From a virus, in the IMG/VR virus record IMGVR_UViG_3300033148_003452, positions 1-36,854 of that record: a stretch of DNA of 36,854 nt; one strand, 5' to 3'. Both the position numbers and the translations under genes were made by a program. Positions 7,322-14,953 of this stretch are shown piece after piece. The notes beneath the pieces are model-generated. The model ran no database searches, was not told where the DNA came from, and saw only the letters and a program-made list of their open reading frames with translations. Every line of letters begins with the position of its first letter. Within the stretch, counting starts at the first letter, position 1.

Positions 7322-8995
7322 TCATTGCGTCCTCTCGAAAAATTTTTCCCCCATAAGGGGGACGTGTAAATCGTCCGTCCGGCAGCCCCAAACCGCCCTA
7401 GTCGTGGTCGTTTCCTTGATTCTGATACCCACTACCTGCCGCTCGAATCCCAAGCGTTTTAAATGCCACACCATGTCGGTAGATGAATAGTTCTCGTCGT
7501 ACTGAGCGTAGATGTACCGGCGCAGCGATGGGATGCTGATGCATAGTTTGCCGTCTCGCCGAAACGGCTGGCCGTGCAGGGCGGCGTCCTGCCACCTGTC
7601 GTCATCTGCCGGCGGATGTGCGGTGGCATAATCGGCTATATAACAAGCGAACTGGTCCAGCAGGCGATTTTCGTCCTCGTCGATCTCCGCCACGCGACCG
7701 AGCAGCCGAGCCACGTTCAGCCAAGTCTGCTGCTTCATTATCCGGACCGTTTCGTTCGTCTCCTCATAGATGCGGGCGCGGAACCGCGACTGATTCAATA
7801 CCGCGTCCACGTTGCCGATCGGGACGGTCTTCCCGTTCGACAGCACGGCGGTGTAACGCGCATTCTCTCGCCCATGTTGAATCCAACGGATTATGTGAAC
7901 GTTCAATTGCAGCGCCTGATTGATCAGCCCCAACCACTGCCGCCGCTGCGCGTCGTCCTTCGGCGGCTGCGGCTCTCCCCCCGCCGTGATGTTGATGTGC
8001 TCGATCTCGTCTTCCGCCTGCTGCGCCGCGTGCTCCACACGGCTACGGTGCAGCGTCAGCCTGTAATACTGCTCATGTTTCGGCCCTTCTCCGCATTGTT
8101 GGCGGCGGAACGCGATCAGCGTATCAACGATCTCCTGATCGGACCAGTTCGCCTCCTGCATCGCGTGAGCCAAGGCCATTTCATAGCCGCTTGTCGATTT
8201 GTCCTTCAGGTCGCTCCGTTTGCGATTCCAAGTGTCGTGGAATCGCGGGTCGTTCTCGCACAAACGAAAGAACTTGTCGCCCGGCGGCTGAGCATCGCGC
8301 TTGATCGTGAAAGTCGGTTCGCCCGCCTCCTTCGGCTGTTGTTGCGACGATGGCGCTTCGACCATCACGTCGAGCATATCATCCAGCGGATAGTACAACG
8401 CCTCGCATTGGAGCAGCTTGACCGCTGCTGGTTGCCCGTCTTTCTGATTAAACGTGCCCGGCACTCGCATGACCCGCGTCACGTCGTGGACGTGGTCCAG
8501 ATCGAAACCGAACTTCGCCGCCACCGCGTCCAACGTGGCCTGCCAACGCGCGAGGATCGCTTCCGTTTTCTGCAAACCCTCCGCCGTCTTGCACGTCAGG
8601 TGCTCGGCCAGGCACCAATAGGCGTGCAAGCCATGGCCGCTATTGACAAGGATCGTAGGCTTGCGACCAATTTCGTTTAGAAATTTTTCAGCGACCGCGC
8701 GATTTGGACATGGCCGCTTGCCTGGCTTGGCCGTCAGGTCGATGTCCGCCCAGAGGCATGTGACGCGCGATATATCGCCCTTCCGCCCCCGCCCTGTTGC
8801 TGGTGCAGCTTTCAATAACCCGACGCCAAAGTAAATGTCGTGTCGCCTGCCTCGCTCTGCTGCGTTTCTCGCCGCCTCTTTCGGTCCCGTGTGAAACGTC
8901 GCTCGCGGAGCCGTCGAAGGAGACCACACTACGATTTTTTCTGCATTGTCTTTTCCGTCGAACAGCGTTTCAAAGAACGTTGTCGCCTCGTCCAT
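7322..8995 (-). CDS. Archaeo-eukaryotic-type primase (RepB-like prim-pol)
   Basis: The 557-aa protein has the hallmarks of the AEP primase superfamily as found in phage and plasmid replication proteins. ADIDL at 83-87 gives the metal-binding D-x-D. SGHGLHAYW at 119-127 is the conserved nucleotide-binding loop, and TRVMRVPGTFN at about 173-183 the third conserved element. The C-terminal half has no Walker A, so it is not a primase-helicase fusion. Residues after about 450 look like a winged-helix region (IPSLRRYIYAQYDENYSS). It probably makes primers, with the SF1 and SF2 helicases of the operon supplying unwinding. No DNA polymerase is encoded, so the host enzyme is presumably recruited. Confidence 0.85.
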   Translation of the reverse strand: MDEATTFFETLFDGKDNAEKIVVWSPSTAPRATFHTGPKEAARNAAERGRRHDIYFGVGLLKAAPATGRGRKGDISRVTCLWADIDLTAKPGKRPCPNRAVAEKFLNEIGRKPTILVNSGHGLHAYWCLAEHLTCKTAEGLQKTEAILARWQATLDAVAAKFGFDLDHVHDVTRVMRVPGTFNQKDGQPAAVKLLQCEALYYPLDDMLDVMVEAPSSQQQPKEAGEPTFTIKRDAQPPGDKFFRLCENDPRFHDTWNRKRSDLKDKSTSGYEMALAHAMQEANWSDQEIVDTLIAFRRQQCGEGPKHEQYYRLTLHRSRVEHAAQQAEDEIEHINITAGGEPQPPKDDAQRRQWLGLINQALQLNVHIIRWIQHGRENARYTAVLSNGKTVPIGNVDAVLNQSRFRARIYEETNETVRIMKQQTWLNVARLLGRVAEIDEDENRLLDQFACYIADYATAHPPADDDRWQDAALHGQPFRRDGKLCISIPSLRRYIYAQYDENYSSTDMVWHLKRLGFERQVVGIRIKETTTTRAVWGCRTDDLHVPLMGEKFFERTQ

Positions 8996-9073
8996 GATCT
9001 ATGCCCTTTCGTAATTCGCGCGGGCCGAGGCCGGACCGCCGAACCCCGGCCCGCCACTAAGGAGGCAGCGTCG

Positions 9074-9808
9074 TCACTCGTCGGCCGGATAATCGTCTCC
9101 GGTGATCTGCACGCGCGTCAACATCGGCTGCACGGCGGCACGCAACTCACGGATGGCCTGGACCTCCTCATCAGGCAGCCTTGCTGCGACGGACAGAACG
9201 ATCTTGCTGTATTTCTGACCGTCTTTGTTTGTTTCTTGCGTCAATCCGATCGAGGTGAGCACCGCGTAATAAAGCAGCCCGGCGTTGGTCAGCCGGTACG
9301 TGTACTGCCGCCAGGGCCTCAACGACGTGGGCGGCAAGGTCAACAAGCTGGGTAGCCGGTCTTCAGGTCGCAGAAGGAATAATTGACATAGTTCCTTACA
9401 TGCCTTTCCGCGCTCGCCTCTCGGATCGCTGCCCCATTGATTGTAAGGGCAGGCCGCGCAGTCGCCGCCCGGATCGCCCATGCCTGTACGTGCATCCATC
9501 GAGGTACAATCAGGCGGGCTGTTATCCGGCGAGGCGTTGCGCCAAAAGGCGCGACCCGGACGCTGAATGAGGACGACTGCTTCAAGCTGCTGCGTGATCT
9601 GCGGTCCGTCCAATCCCTGCACCTCCCAGGCTTGGCCGCCGCCGGCGGGGATGCGGATGCGTTGCAAGTCCCAGGGCGACATTGAAGCGCCGGGACCGAA
9701 ATTCTCCACGAGCAGATCGACGGTTTCAGTTCGATTCGCCAATGCGACGAACTCACCCCCTCTCCGTTGCAATGCTGCCTCGCCTTTGTCTTTTTTAGCC
9801 TCGGACAT
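9074..9808 (-). CDS. Cys-motif early protein, possible ssDNA-binding or replication accessory
   Basis: Starting at ATG 9808 (AAGGAG upstream) gives 244 aa. The N-terminal part is beta-rich (VLIQRPGRAFWRN). A central block carries cysteines in the pattern DC, DCAACPYNQWG, GRGKACKELCQ, which could bind zinc or an iron-sulfur cluster. The C-terminus is helical, ending in an acidic tail (DDYPADE) like those of many ssDNA-binding proteins. From memory, the CPYN...GRGKAC signature recurs in uncharacterised phage replication-module proteins. The gene lies just upstream of the primase. The function is a guess from position and tail. Confidence 0.6.
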   Translation of the reverse strand: MSEAKKDKGEAALQRRGGEFVALANRTETVDLLVENFGPGASMSPWDLQRIRIPAGGGQAWEVQGLDGPQITQQLEAVVLIQRPGRAFWRNASPDNSPPDCTSMDARTGMGDPGGDCAACPYNQWGSDPRGERGKACKELCQLFLLRPEDRLPSLLTLPPTSLRPWRQYTYRLTNAGLLYYAVLTSIGLTQETNKDGQKYSKIVLSVAARLPDEEVQAIRELRAAVQPMLTRVQITGDDYPADE

Positions 9809-9889
9809 GATCGCTCTCCTTATTTTAGTCTTTCCCGGCCCGCCCCGCAACCGGCGACGCACCGGCGACGGAGACGGTCCAACGCTGAT

Positions 9890-10297
9890 TCACTTCCGCA
9901 CTCGGACGACGGGCGTGTAAGTTATTTGCAGTGCGTCCTTTAGCTCGTCCGGCAGGATGGGGCGGCCGTCTTCGCTCTTCGGCAAATCCTTGACCGCCGC
10001 CTGCAACTGCCGCCAGTTGTAGTCCTCGCGTGTGCGTACAAGCCAATTGAACTCAGGCGATTCTTTCAACGCATTGACCAGCATGTCTTTGCCCTGCGCC
10101 GGGTCGGCACGCACGTCGATCGTGAGGAATAGCGTGCGGCCGTCGACGGTGAGGCGATTCACGCCGCTTTCAATGAATTCGCCAGCCAGCGCCGATTGAA
10201 GCTCGTCGATCTGCTGTTTGACCGCCTTCAGCCGCTCTTCAAGCTCGTCACGTTCCGTTACCAATGCAACCATCTGTTTCGCTCGTTCAAGGTCCAT
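9890..10297 (-). CDS. Unknown early protein with N-terminal coiled coil
   Basis: The product is 135 aa with ATG 10297 behind AAGGAGG. Residues 1-40 form a strong coiled-coil pattern (RDELEERLKAVKQQIDELQ), then a short beta/alpha domain (RLTVDGRTLFLTIDV), ending in a basic tail. This layout is common in phage proteins encoded beside recombination and ssDNA-binding genes. No firm family. Confidence 0.6.
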   Translation of the reverse strand: MDLERAKQMVALVTERDELEERLKAVKQQIDELQSALAGEFIESGVNRLTVDGRTLFLTIDVRADPAQGKDMLVNALKESPEFNWLVRTREDYNWRQLQAAVKDLPKSEDGRPILPDELKDALQITYTPVVRVRK

Positions 10298-10318
10298 GAT
10301 CTGCCTCCTTTGGTTTGT

Positions 10319-11026
10319 TCAAAACGGCCACTCAACTTTTTCAAAATACCCCCCACGTATCCTGGCTTTTTCCCCGTCGCAATCCAGAAGGTCCGTTTTT
10401 TTGAATCGCACGCGCCAGAGTTGCAATTGCTGCGGTTTTTCGTCGGCATATGCCAAAACGTGCGTGGCGCCGGTCACTTGGATGCCTCGCGCGCATGTGC
10501 CTGCACCTGCTGGGGCCGCGCTCTCCTCATAATAACGTCCCTCCGGTTGCTTGAATTTGCGGTCATATAAATCGCTTCCGTCCCTGTACGTTGTTCGATA
10601 GCCGACGTAAGTATTCTTATCAACCAATGACAAGCCGGCCAGGAAAGCCATAAAATGAGCTCGATCGATGTTTGAGTCACGCCAATTGCCGCTATGCCAT
10701 CTGCCGTGATGCCATTTGCCGCCATACCATAGACCATCCATCCAATCGCCATTGAACCAGTCACCGTCATGCCATATGCCATTACACCATAAACCATCGC
10801 GCCATAGGCCATTGCGCCATTCTCCGTTATGCCACTCACCATCGACCCACAGACCGTCGCGCCATTCGCCATCATACCATTTACCATTCAACCATATGCC
10901 ATCGTGCCATTTACCATCGAACCATGCGCCGTCGTGCCAGCGAACGACCCCATTTTTGATCTCCACTTTCGGATTTACAGTATCTGCTTTTCGTAACCAT
11001 TCTGGCCATTTTTTGCGCGGGGTCAT
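10319..11026 (-). CDS. W-pentad repeat protein (W-x-[DN]-G-x), beta-solenoid-like
   Basis: The 235-aa product has a short basic N-terminus, then from about residue 30 to 115 at least 17 near-perfect pentads of the form W-x-[D/N]-G-x ([20 protein letters not shown] and so on). The last few decay ([15 protein letters not shown]). Period-5 repeats with an aromatic at one position and Gly at another suggest a quadrilateral beta-helix, by analogy with pentapeptide-repeat and MORN-like proteins. The last 110 residues form a separate domain with a [14 protein letters not shown] segment and an LWRVRF segment. From memory this resembles C-terminal domains attached to other short-repeat phage proteins. 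It sits between the SNF2-like helicase and a coiled-coil protein. Partner unknown; DNA mimicry is one possibility. Confidence 0.75.
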   Translation of the reverse strand: MTPRKKWPEWLRKADTVNPKVEIKNGVVRWHDGAWFDGKWHDGIWLNGKWYDGEWRDGLWVDGEWHNGEWRNGLWRDGLWCNGIWHDGDWFNGDWMDGLWYGGKWHHGRWHSGNWRDSNIDRAHFMAFLAGLSLVDKNTYVGYRTTYRDGSDLYDRKFKQPEGRYYEESAAPAGAGTCARGIQVTGATHVLAYADEKPQQLQLWRVRFKKTDLLDCDGEKARIRGGYFEKVEWPF

Positions 11027-11080
11027 GATTTTATCTCTTTGTATCAGTGATCATTTTTTTGTATGGCCGGAGACGGCGGC

Positions 11081-12796
11081 TTATCCGAATGCCTCCGTCG
11101 CGCCGTCCCCGACCCGCGCGTCCGCTCCGCCGAGATAGCTGAGTACCGCTTCCACCACATCTTTGCGCGCCTGCAACGTTCGATAGACCACGCCGTCCAC
11201 CGTGTCACGGGCCAGCAGATGGATGTACGTTACGTTGCGCCGCTGTCCTGGGCGATGCAGCCGCTTCAATGACTGTTCGTAATCGCCGAGATTGAATCCC
11301 AGCGAATAATACACACAATAGCGGGCGGCGGACATGTCGACGCCCAAACCGCCCGCTTGAATCTGGGTCGCCAATATCGGACCAACACCATTCTCGGCGT
11401 CGCGTTTCCATTCCGGCAATTGCTTGATCCTGCCCGACAATTCCCAGCACCGCCGCTCCGTCTCGACAGCGGCCTCGATCACGGCGTCAAGATCCGCCTG
11501 GAACCGGCAGAACACGACAAGCGGTTCCCTCCGCGACAGGTCGCCGATCAAGTCAATCAACGCGTCGCGTTTGGCATAGTCGATCCGTCGCAATTCCGTT
11601 ATGCGGGGCGACGTTCGGACGCTCGCACACCCCCCTGTAATCTGTTGCAGCCGCAGAAGCTTGGCCAGGGCGTTTGCCGCTGTGACTACGCCGCCCTTAA
11701 TCTGGGCGATCATATCCCGCTCCAGATCGTCATAGATTCGGCGCGCCGCCGGAGAGAGGTCGACGATTCGCCGTTCATGTATCTGCTCCGGCAGATGCAG
11801 CACGTCCTCGGAGCGGACGTAATCGGTGATGGAATGGAACAAACGATTGAATTCGTCCATGTTTTTCCACCCCTTGATCTCCACGCCGCCAGTCGCGCCC
11901 GGTGGACGGTAGCCGCCCATCACGGCGTATCTATCGCGGAAGCGCGAGAATGACGAACCGAAGATTCCCACGTCGAGAAAGCGGAAAATCGCCCAGGCGT
12001 CCAGCGGAGAGTGCGGCAACGGCGTGCCGGACAGCCCGACCCGCCACGTGCGCCAGTTGGCCAGCTTTGCGATAAATGGACTCGCCTTGGCTTTCCGGTC
12101 GTGCGATTTGATGCGGTGGACCTCGTCACAGACGATCATGTCCCATTTCTGGCGTCGCACCCACTCCCCCAACTCGCCGCGCCAGACTGCCTCGTAGTTG
12201 ATCACCAGCACGAAAACGGCGCGGTTCAATTCCGCGATTGTTTTTTTGGCTGCAGCGGATTTCGTGCGTGCCTTCATCGTGCCACGATCAGCCATTGTAA
12301 GACTGAACGGGACACTTGCGTCCCAATATATATCGAATTGTTCACGCCACACGTGGAGTGCTGATTTGGGTCCAACGATCAGGACGCGCCGGAATTGCGA
12401 ATCGGATTCGGCCAGATGCTGGATCGCCGCGATGGTTGTGCGTGTCTTGCCCGTGCCCATGTCGTGGGCGACCAGGACCGACCCGCGACGAACTATCATC
12501 GCGGCGGCGCGTTGCTGGTGTGGCCAAAGCCCCGGCTGCTCGATGTGCGGGCCATCGCCGCTCTGTGACGAACGGGCCAGCAGCGTTTGAACCTGCTCTG
12601 GCATATCGTCCAGCTTGGGCGTCAACGTTTCGGCGATCCGCCTTGCGATCGTCGGCGTGGCTGGAAACGTCCACACCCGTCGATTTTTATCCCATCTCGC
12701 TCCCGGAATGGCCTTGCATCGATCGAGGAAGCTGAACGGTGTGCGGGCCATTACCCTGTTGTTTTCCGCGTCAAATACAATGATCAGCATCGTCAT
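11081..12796 (-). CDS. SNF2-family (SMARCAL1/HARP-like) superfamily 2 helicase
   Basis: The 571-aa protein starts at ATG 12796 with AGGAGG 6 nt upstream. Residues 1-60 look like a HARP-type N-terminal domain ([20 protein letters not shown]). The helicase core has MGTGKT at 113-118 (motif I), DEVH at 224-227 (motif II), a [15 protein letters not shown] segment (motif III), LVVFCRF (motif IV region), an [13 protein letters not shown] segment (motif V) and RLHRPGQRR (motif VI). Such phage enzymes remodel or anneal DNA at forks. Together with the AEP primase and UvrD-like helicase it forms the replication module. A 31-bp repeat lies 82 bp upstream. Confidence 0.93.
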   Translation of the reverse strand: MTMLIIVFDAENNRVMARTPFSFLDRCKAIPGARWDKNRRVWTFPATPTIARRIAETLTPKLDDMPEQVQTLLARSSQSGDGPHIEQPGLWPHQQRAAAMIVRRGSVLVAHDMGTGKTRTTIAAIQHLAESDSQFRRVLIVGPKSALHVWREQFDIYWDASVPFSLTMADRGTMKARTKSAAAKKTIAELNRAVFVLVINYEAVWRGELGEWVRRQKWDMIVCDEVHRIKSHDRKAKASPFIAKLANWRTWRVGLSGTPLPHSPLDAWAIFRFLDVGIFGSSFSRFRDRYAVMGGYRPPGATGGVEIKGWKNMDEFNRLFHSITDYVRSEDVLHLPEQIHERRIVDLSPAARRIYDDLERDMIAQIKGGVVTAANALAKLLRLQQITGGCASVRTSPRITELRRIDYAKRDALIDLIGDLSRREPLVVFCRFQADLDAVIEAAVETERRCWELSGRIKQLPEWKRDAENGVGPILATQIQAGGLGVDMSAARYCVYYSLGFNLGDYEQSLKRLHRPGQRRNVTYIHLLARDTVDGVVYRTLQARKDVVEAVLSYLGGADARVGDGATEAFG

Positions 12797-12877
12797 CGTC
12801 TGCCTCCTGCGCCCGGGCCCGGCCCGTCGACGCGACAGACCGGGCGGGATGCGTTGATGGTCAACTCATTTACCTCG

Positions 12878-12908
12878 CACGCCCCTATCCGGGCCTTGGG
12901 GCTAATAC
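12878..12908. repeat. 31-bp direct repeat, copy A
   Basis: Exact match to 13273-13303. The core CCCCTATCCGGGCCTTGGGG can fold as a CCCC/GGGG stem. This copy lies upstream of the SNF2-like helicase gene, the other upstream of the 91-aa gene, both in the same orientation. A hairpin (TTGGCAG, 9-nt loop, CTGCCAA, at 12917-12939) lies beside it. Confidence 0.85.
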
Positions 12909-12916
12909 TTTGCCTC

Positions 12917-12939
12917 TTGGCAGCAAAATCATCTGCCAA
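12917..12939. other. Short hairpin after the 91-aa gene
   Basis: Arms TTGGCAG and CTGCCAA with a 9-nt AT-rich loop, extending to 8 bp with the flanking bases. It follows the stop of the 91-aa gene on the minus strand but has no T-run, so it is more likely an RNA stability or processing element than a terminator. Confidence 0.4.
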
Positions 12940-12964
12940 GGCCTATTCGCTCTCCGGTGTCGGG

Positions 12965-13240
12965 TCACAAAAGCGCCGTACTTCCATAGACGACACTAAC
13001 CGCTCGGCGGTGGCCAACAAACTTCTCCAACCGCCTGACCGCGTCTTCGTCATCACGTGCGGCCGCAAGGCCGGCGGACAGCTGATTGCGAAGCTCCGCA
13101 GCCCTTTCCTGTAATTCCTCGTAGGTCGAGTCGTGTTGACTCCGCAAGCTATACATGCCGGGGTTCCAGTGAACCCTGGTCACCACTTTGTTGGCTCCCT
13201 CTGGCCGCCAAATCAGAATACCGCAACCAAAAAAAGTCAT
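12965..13240 (-). CDS. Small unknown early protein, 91 aa
   Basis: The start is ATG 13240 with GGTAGGAG upstream; the GTG at 13273 lies in the repeat and has no ribosome site. The product begins MTFFGCGILIWRPEG. The middle is a helical charged segment (TYEELQERAAELRNQL) and the end is basic then hydrophobic. The gene is flanked on both sides by the 31-bp repeat, so gene plus one repeat could move or duplicate as a unit. No family recognised. Confidence 0.6.
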   Translation of the reverse strand: MTFFGCGILIWRPEGANKVVTRVHWNPGMYSLRSQHDSTYEELQERAAELRNQLSAGLAAARDDEDAVRRLEKFVGHRRAVSVVYGSTALL

Positions 13241-13272
13241 TTCATTTCTCCTACCCGAAAATTCGTATCTCA

Positions 13273-13303
13273 CACGCCCCTATCCGGGCCTTGGGGCTAA
13301 TAC
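13273..13303. repeat. 31-bp direct repeat, copy B
   Basis: Identical to 12878-12908. Here it sits directly before the 91-aa gene (33 bp from ATG to repeat edge) and abuts the 10-bp-stem hairpin at 13302-13334. Confidence 0.85.
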
Positions 13304-13334
13304 CCGGCGGGACGATATTTCAGCCCCGCCGGGT
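13302..13334. other. Strong GC hairpin in a gene-free gap
   Basis: A perfect 10-bp stem (ACCCGGCGGG / CCCGCCGGGT) with a 13-nt loop. It lies in the gap 13241-13454 between a 167-aa and a 91-aa gene. No T-run follows on either strand. It may be part of an interspersed repeat together with the adjacent 31-bp copy, because the two abut exactly. Confidence 0.65.
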
Positions 13335-13365
13335 GCTACAGGAAGCCTCGCCATGGCCTTGATTC

Positions 13366-13410
13366 GCAAAATAGGACGGGCGGCCGTGATGGAGGACGTT
13401 CCGCCCGTCC
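13366..13410 (-). terminator. Possible weak terminator
   Basis: A perfect 10-bp stem (GGACGGGCGG / CCGCCCGTCC, 17-nt loop) is followed on the minus strand by TATTTTG. It comes 45 bp after the stop of the 167-aa gene, so it could attenuate early transcription before the replication genes. The T-run is short and interrupted. Confidence 0.4.
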
Positions 13411-13454
13411 AGGAGCAATGAAACACCTAGTATCGCTCCTTATCATTTTACAAC

Positions 13455-13958
13455 TTAGCAGGTCGTGGGCACCCAGCCGTGACCAGGCACCCACCACCAG
13501 GTTTCCTCCCAACGTCGCCCGCCGTCGTCGCCACCACAAGCGGCGATCTTCGCCGGTCGGTTTGGATCGGCGGGGACCCAAGCCAGCGGCGTCTCCGTAT
13601 CTTTGTCGGTTCCTACCGACACAGCATCTTCCATTGCGACGGCCGCCCAGTCTCCAGCGCAGCATCCGGCGTAGCTGCGTCGCAAAAGCAACAGCCGCCG
13701 GCGGCGGATTCGTTCCGCCAGCCTCAACGCCCGACGTCGGATGGCAAGAGGTGGAACCGATACCTTGGTGCCGGGTTTGTCTGCGCATAAGGCAGCGTTG
13801 ATGGCGTCCCGAACCTCGCAGATCGCCATCAACGCGCGGTCCTCAGGAAAACGAGGCCTCACCCGATCGTTGAGAGGGCGGGTTTGCAATACGTCTTCCA
13901 GGCGGTCCAGCACCGCCTGAAGTTCCCTGATTTGCGAACGAGTCATCTTCGTTTTCAT
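13455..13958 (-). CDS. Unknown basic protein, 167 aa
   Basis: The start ATG 13958 is part of the repeated AAGGAGCAATGAGATG initiation cassette. Residues 1-65 are helical (TRSQIRELQAVLDRLEDVLQ). The middle is Arg-rich (RRRALRLAERIRRRRLLLL). The end is Trp-rich (WWWVPGHGWVP). The three parts differ in composition, so the C-terminal half could be a frameshifted or poorly conserved extension. No family recognised. Confidence 0.5.
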   Translation of the reverse strand: MKTKMTRSQIRELQAVLDRLEDVLQTRPLNDRVRPRFPEDRALMAICEVRDAINAALCADKPGTKVSVPPLAIRRRALRLAERIRRRRLLLLRRSYAGCCAGDWAAVAMEDAVSVGTDKDTETPLAWVPADPNRPAKIAACGGDDGGRRWEETWWWVPGHGWVPTTC

Positions 13959-13983
13959 CTCATTGCTCCTTTCGAAATCGTTA

Positions 13984-14292
13984 TTAAAGGACCGAATTGC
14001 TCGTCTTTTCAAAATGGAATCGCCGTCGCGGCGCTTGGAACTCGCTGACCGCAAAATCCACGTGGTGCGTGCCGTTCAAGGCCTGGACAAGCAGACAGAT
14101 GCGAACAACGTCCGCATTGAGTGGATGGTTCAGGAATGTAGCCAGATCCGTCGCACTGAACCGGCGGGCGCGATCCTCGGTCCGTACCCACGACATACCG
14201 GAAAACTGAATTTCGGTGAGTCCGATCACATACCCCTCAGGATAGTAGCGATTGATCGCCCAATTGATTTGTTCTGCGCTTACCCTTGCCAT
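13984..14292 (-). CDS. Unknown early protein, 102 aa
   Basis: Second gene of the early operon, starting at ATG 14292, 2 bp after the previous stop, with AAGGAG in the shared initiation cassette. It is a mixed alpha/beta sequence (EQINWAINRYYPEGYVIGLT at the start). No cysteines in pairs and no membrane segment. Not recognised. Confidence 0.6.
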   Translation of the reverse strand: MARVSAEQINWAINRYYPEGYVIGLTEIQFSGMSWVRTEDRARRFSATDLATFLNHPLNADVVRICLLVQALNGTHHVDFAVSEFQAPRRRFHFEKTSNSVL

Positions 14293-14293
14293 C

Positions 14294-14506
14294 TCATTGC
14301 TCCTTATTCTGACGGGCCTGAATCAACCAGGTCGGAACCAGAACGGCATCGACGTTCCCGACCTCTCGCTCCCTCACACGCACCTGCGACAGAGGCAGCC
14401 AGTGATCGCCCACCAACGCCTGCTGCACGCCATTCCACATGTCCACTGCGTGGAACAGGACGGCCTTGGCCGTCCGCCTCTTGATTCTGCCGTAAATGTC
14501 ATTCAT
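14294..14506 (-). CDS. First gene of the early operon, unknown, 70 aa
   Basis: The start ATG 14506 has AAGGAG in the initiation cassette and lies about 38 bp downstream of the candidate early promoter -10. The upstream in-frame codon at 14530 has no ribosome site. It is a small basic, Val-rich protein. Being first in the operon beside the repressor, it could be an early regulator, but no HTH is visible. Confidence 0.6.
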   Translation of the reverse strand: MNDIYGRIKRRTAKAVLFHAVDMWNGVQQALVGDHWLPLSQVRVREREVGNVDAVLVPTWLIQARQNKEQ

Positions 14507-14519
14507 CTCATTGCTCCTT
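14504..14519 (-). repeat. 16-bp repeated translation-initiation cassette
   Basis: On the minus strand AAGGAGCAATGAGATG, ending with the start codon. The same 16 bp occur at 14290-14305 and 13956-13971, so the first three early genes share identical ribosome-binding regions. A decoy ATG (CAATGAG) lies out of frame between Shine-Dalgarno and start. Confidence 0.8.
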
Positions 14520-14543
14520 GTTTGAATCATTCATTCTACATAT

Positions 14544-14572
14544 ATAATACACCGGATTTATCGGAACGTCAA
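14544..14572 (-). promoter_or_regulatory. Early promoter (sigma70-like)
   Basis: On the minus strand TTGACG (14572-14567), a 17-nt spacer, then TATTAT (14549-14544). It points into the early operon, whose first start codon is at 14506. It lies immediately downstream of the XRE regulator gene, where a repressor-controlled promoter is expected. Confidence 0.75.
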
Positions 14573-14605
14573 ATAAAATCCAGAAAATTTATCGAAAAAA
14601 GATAA
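14556..14605. promoter_or_regulatory. Candidate repressor operators at the early promoter
   Basis: ATTTATCG occurs at 14556-14563, inside the promoter spacer, and again at 14587-14594, 31 bp away (about three helical turns) and just upstream of the -35. The second copy also belongs to an inverted repeat, TTATC-N7-GATAA (14589-14605). The placement fits binding by the neighbouring XRE protein; there is no direct proof. Confidence 0.4.
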
Positions 14606-14624
14606 AATTCTCTAACTGTTTGCA

Positions 14625-14915
14625 TCACAATGGCTTAGGTCGCTTTTTGCCGCGAGATCGCGGCCATCGCTGGAAGAATGTCAGAAAGTTCAGCATGTCC
14701 ATCCCGTAGACGTTCGCCAGCGAGGCCAGATGGCCCAGGTCCGGCACGTGCCTGCCCAGTTCCCAGTTGGACACCATTGCCTGACTGGCCCCGATAGCCT
14801 CCGCGAGGTCCTCTTGTGACCATCCCCGCGCTACACGCTGGCGACGTAATTCACGCCCCAGCGCCGTCCGTGCCGGCCGAGCTGGCCTGCCCCGTTTCTG
14901 TCGAGTGCTCATCAT
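14625..14915 (-). CDS. XRE-family regulator, probable phage repressor
   Basis: The 96-aa product starts at ATG 14915 or 14912. It has a basic N-terminal arm (RQKRGRPARPAR) and then a complete five-helix XRE/Cro domain at about 19-75, with recognition segment ASQAMVSNWELGRHVP and the usual LGRELRRQR first helix. There is no C-terminal peptidase or dimerisation domain, so it is not a LexA-like CI and would not be RecA-cleaved. The C-terminus is basic. No Shine-Dalgarno precedes the start, and the promoter -10 ends 6 nt before the ATG, so the mRNA is probably leaderless, as for lambda CI from PRM. It lies between the late terminator and early promoter and likely controls the latter. Confidence 0.85.
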   Translation of the reverse strand: MMSTRQKRGRPARPARTALGRELRRQRVARGWSQEDLAEAIGASQAMVSNWELGRHVPDLGHLASLANVYGMDMLNFLTFFQRWPRSRGKKRPKPL

Positions 14916-14921
14916 ATCTGA

Positions 14922-14950
14922 ATTGTAACACATTGGCGATATCATGTCAA
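14922..14950 (-). promoter_or_regulatory. Repressor promoter, leaderless
   Basis: On the minus strand a perfect TTGACA (14950-14945), exactly 17 nt, then TACAAT (14927-14922). The start codon A is 7 nt after the -10, at the expected +1. The -35 begins only 4 bp after the T-rich tail of the late terminator. Confidence 0.85.
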
Positions 14951-14953
14951 CTG

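Noticed and set aside
7257-7325. 22-codon frame overlapping the primase stop by ATGA (MKIRIKRKTIKH)
   Set aside because: Very short, AT-rich, no Shine-Dalgarno, and composition simply follows the AT-rich gap. A leader peptide cannot be excluded.
7574-8680. Long plus-strand open frame of 368 codons
   Set aside because: It is antisense to the AEP primase, whose catalytic motifs are clear. Composition is Arg/Leu/Val-rich as expected of a shadow frame in GC-rich DNA.
10680-10950. 15-bp periodic DNA pattern as a possible iteron array or origin
   Set aside because: The period follows five codons of the W-pentad protein and varies as codons do; it is explained by coding.
13336-13788. Alternative minus-strand frame of 150 codons overlapping the 167-aa gene
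   Set aside because: Arg/Gly-rich low-complexity translation; the other frame has the strong initiation cassette.
13418-13801. Plus-strand frame with AGGAG and a signal-peptide-like start (MKHLVSLLIILQLS)
   Set aside because: After the first 20 residues it becomes Arg/Pro-rich with no domain character, lies antisense to a minus-strand gene with a repeated ribosome-binding cassette, and would be the only plus-strand gene.
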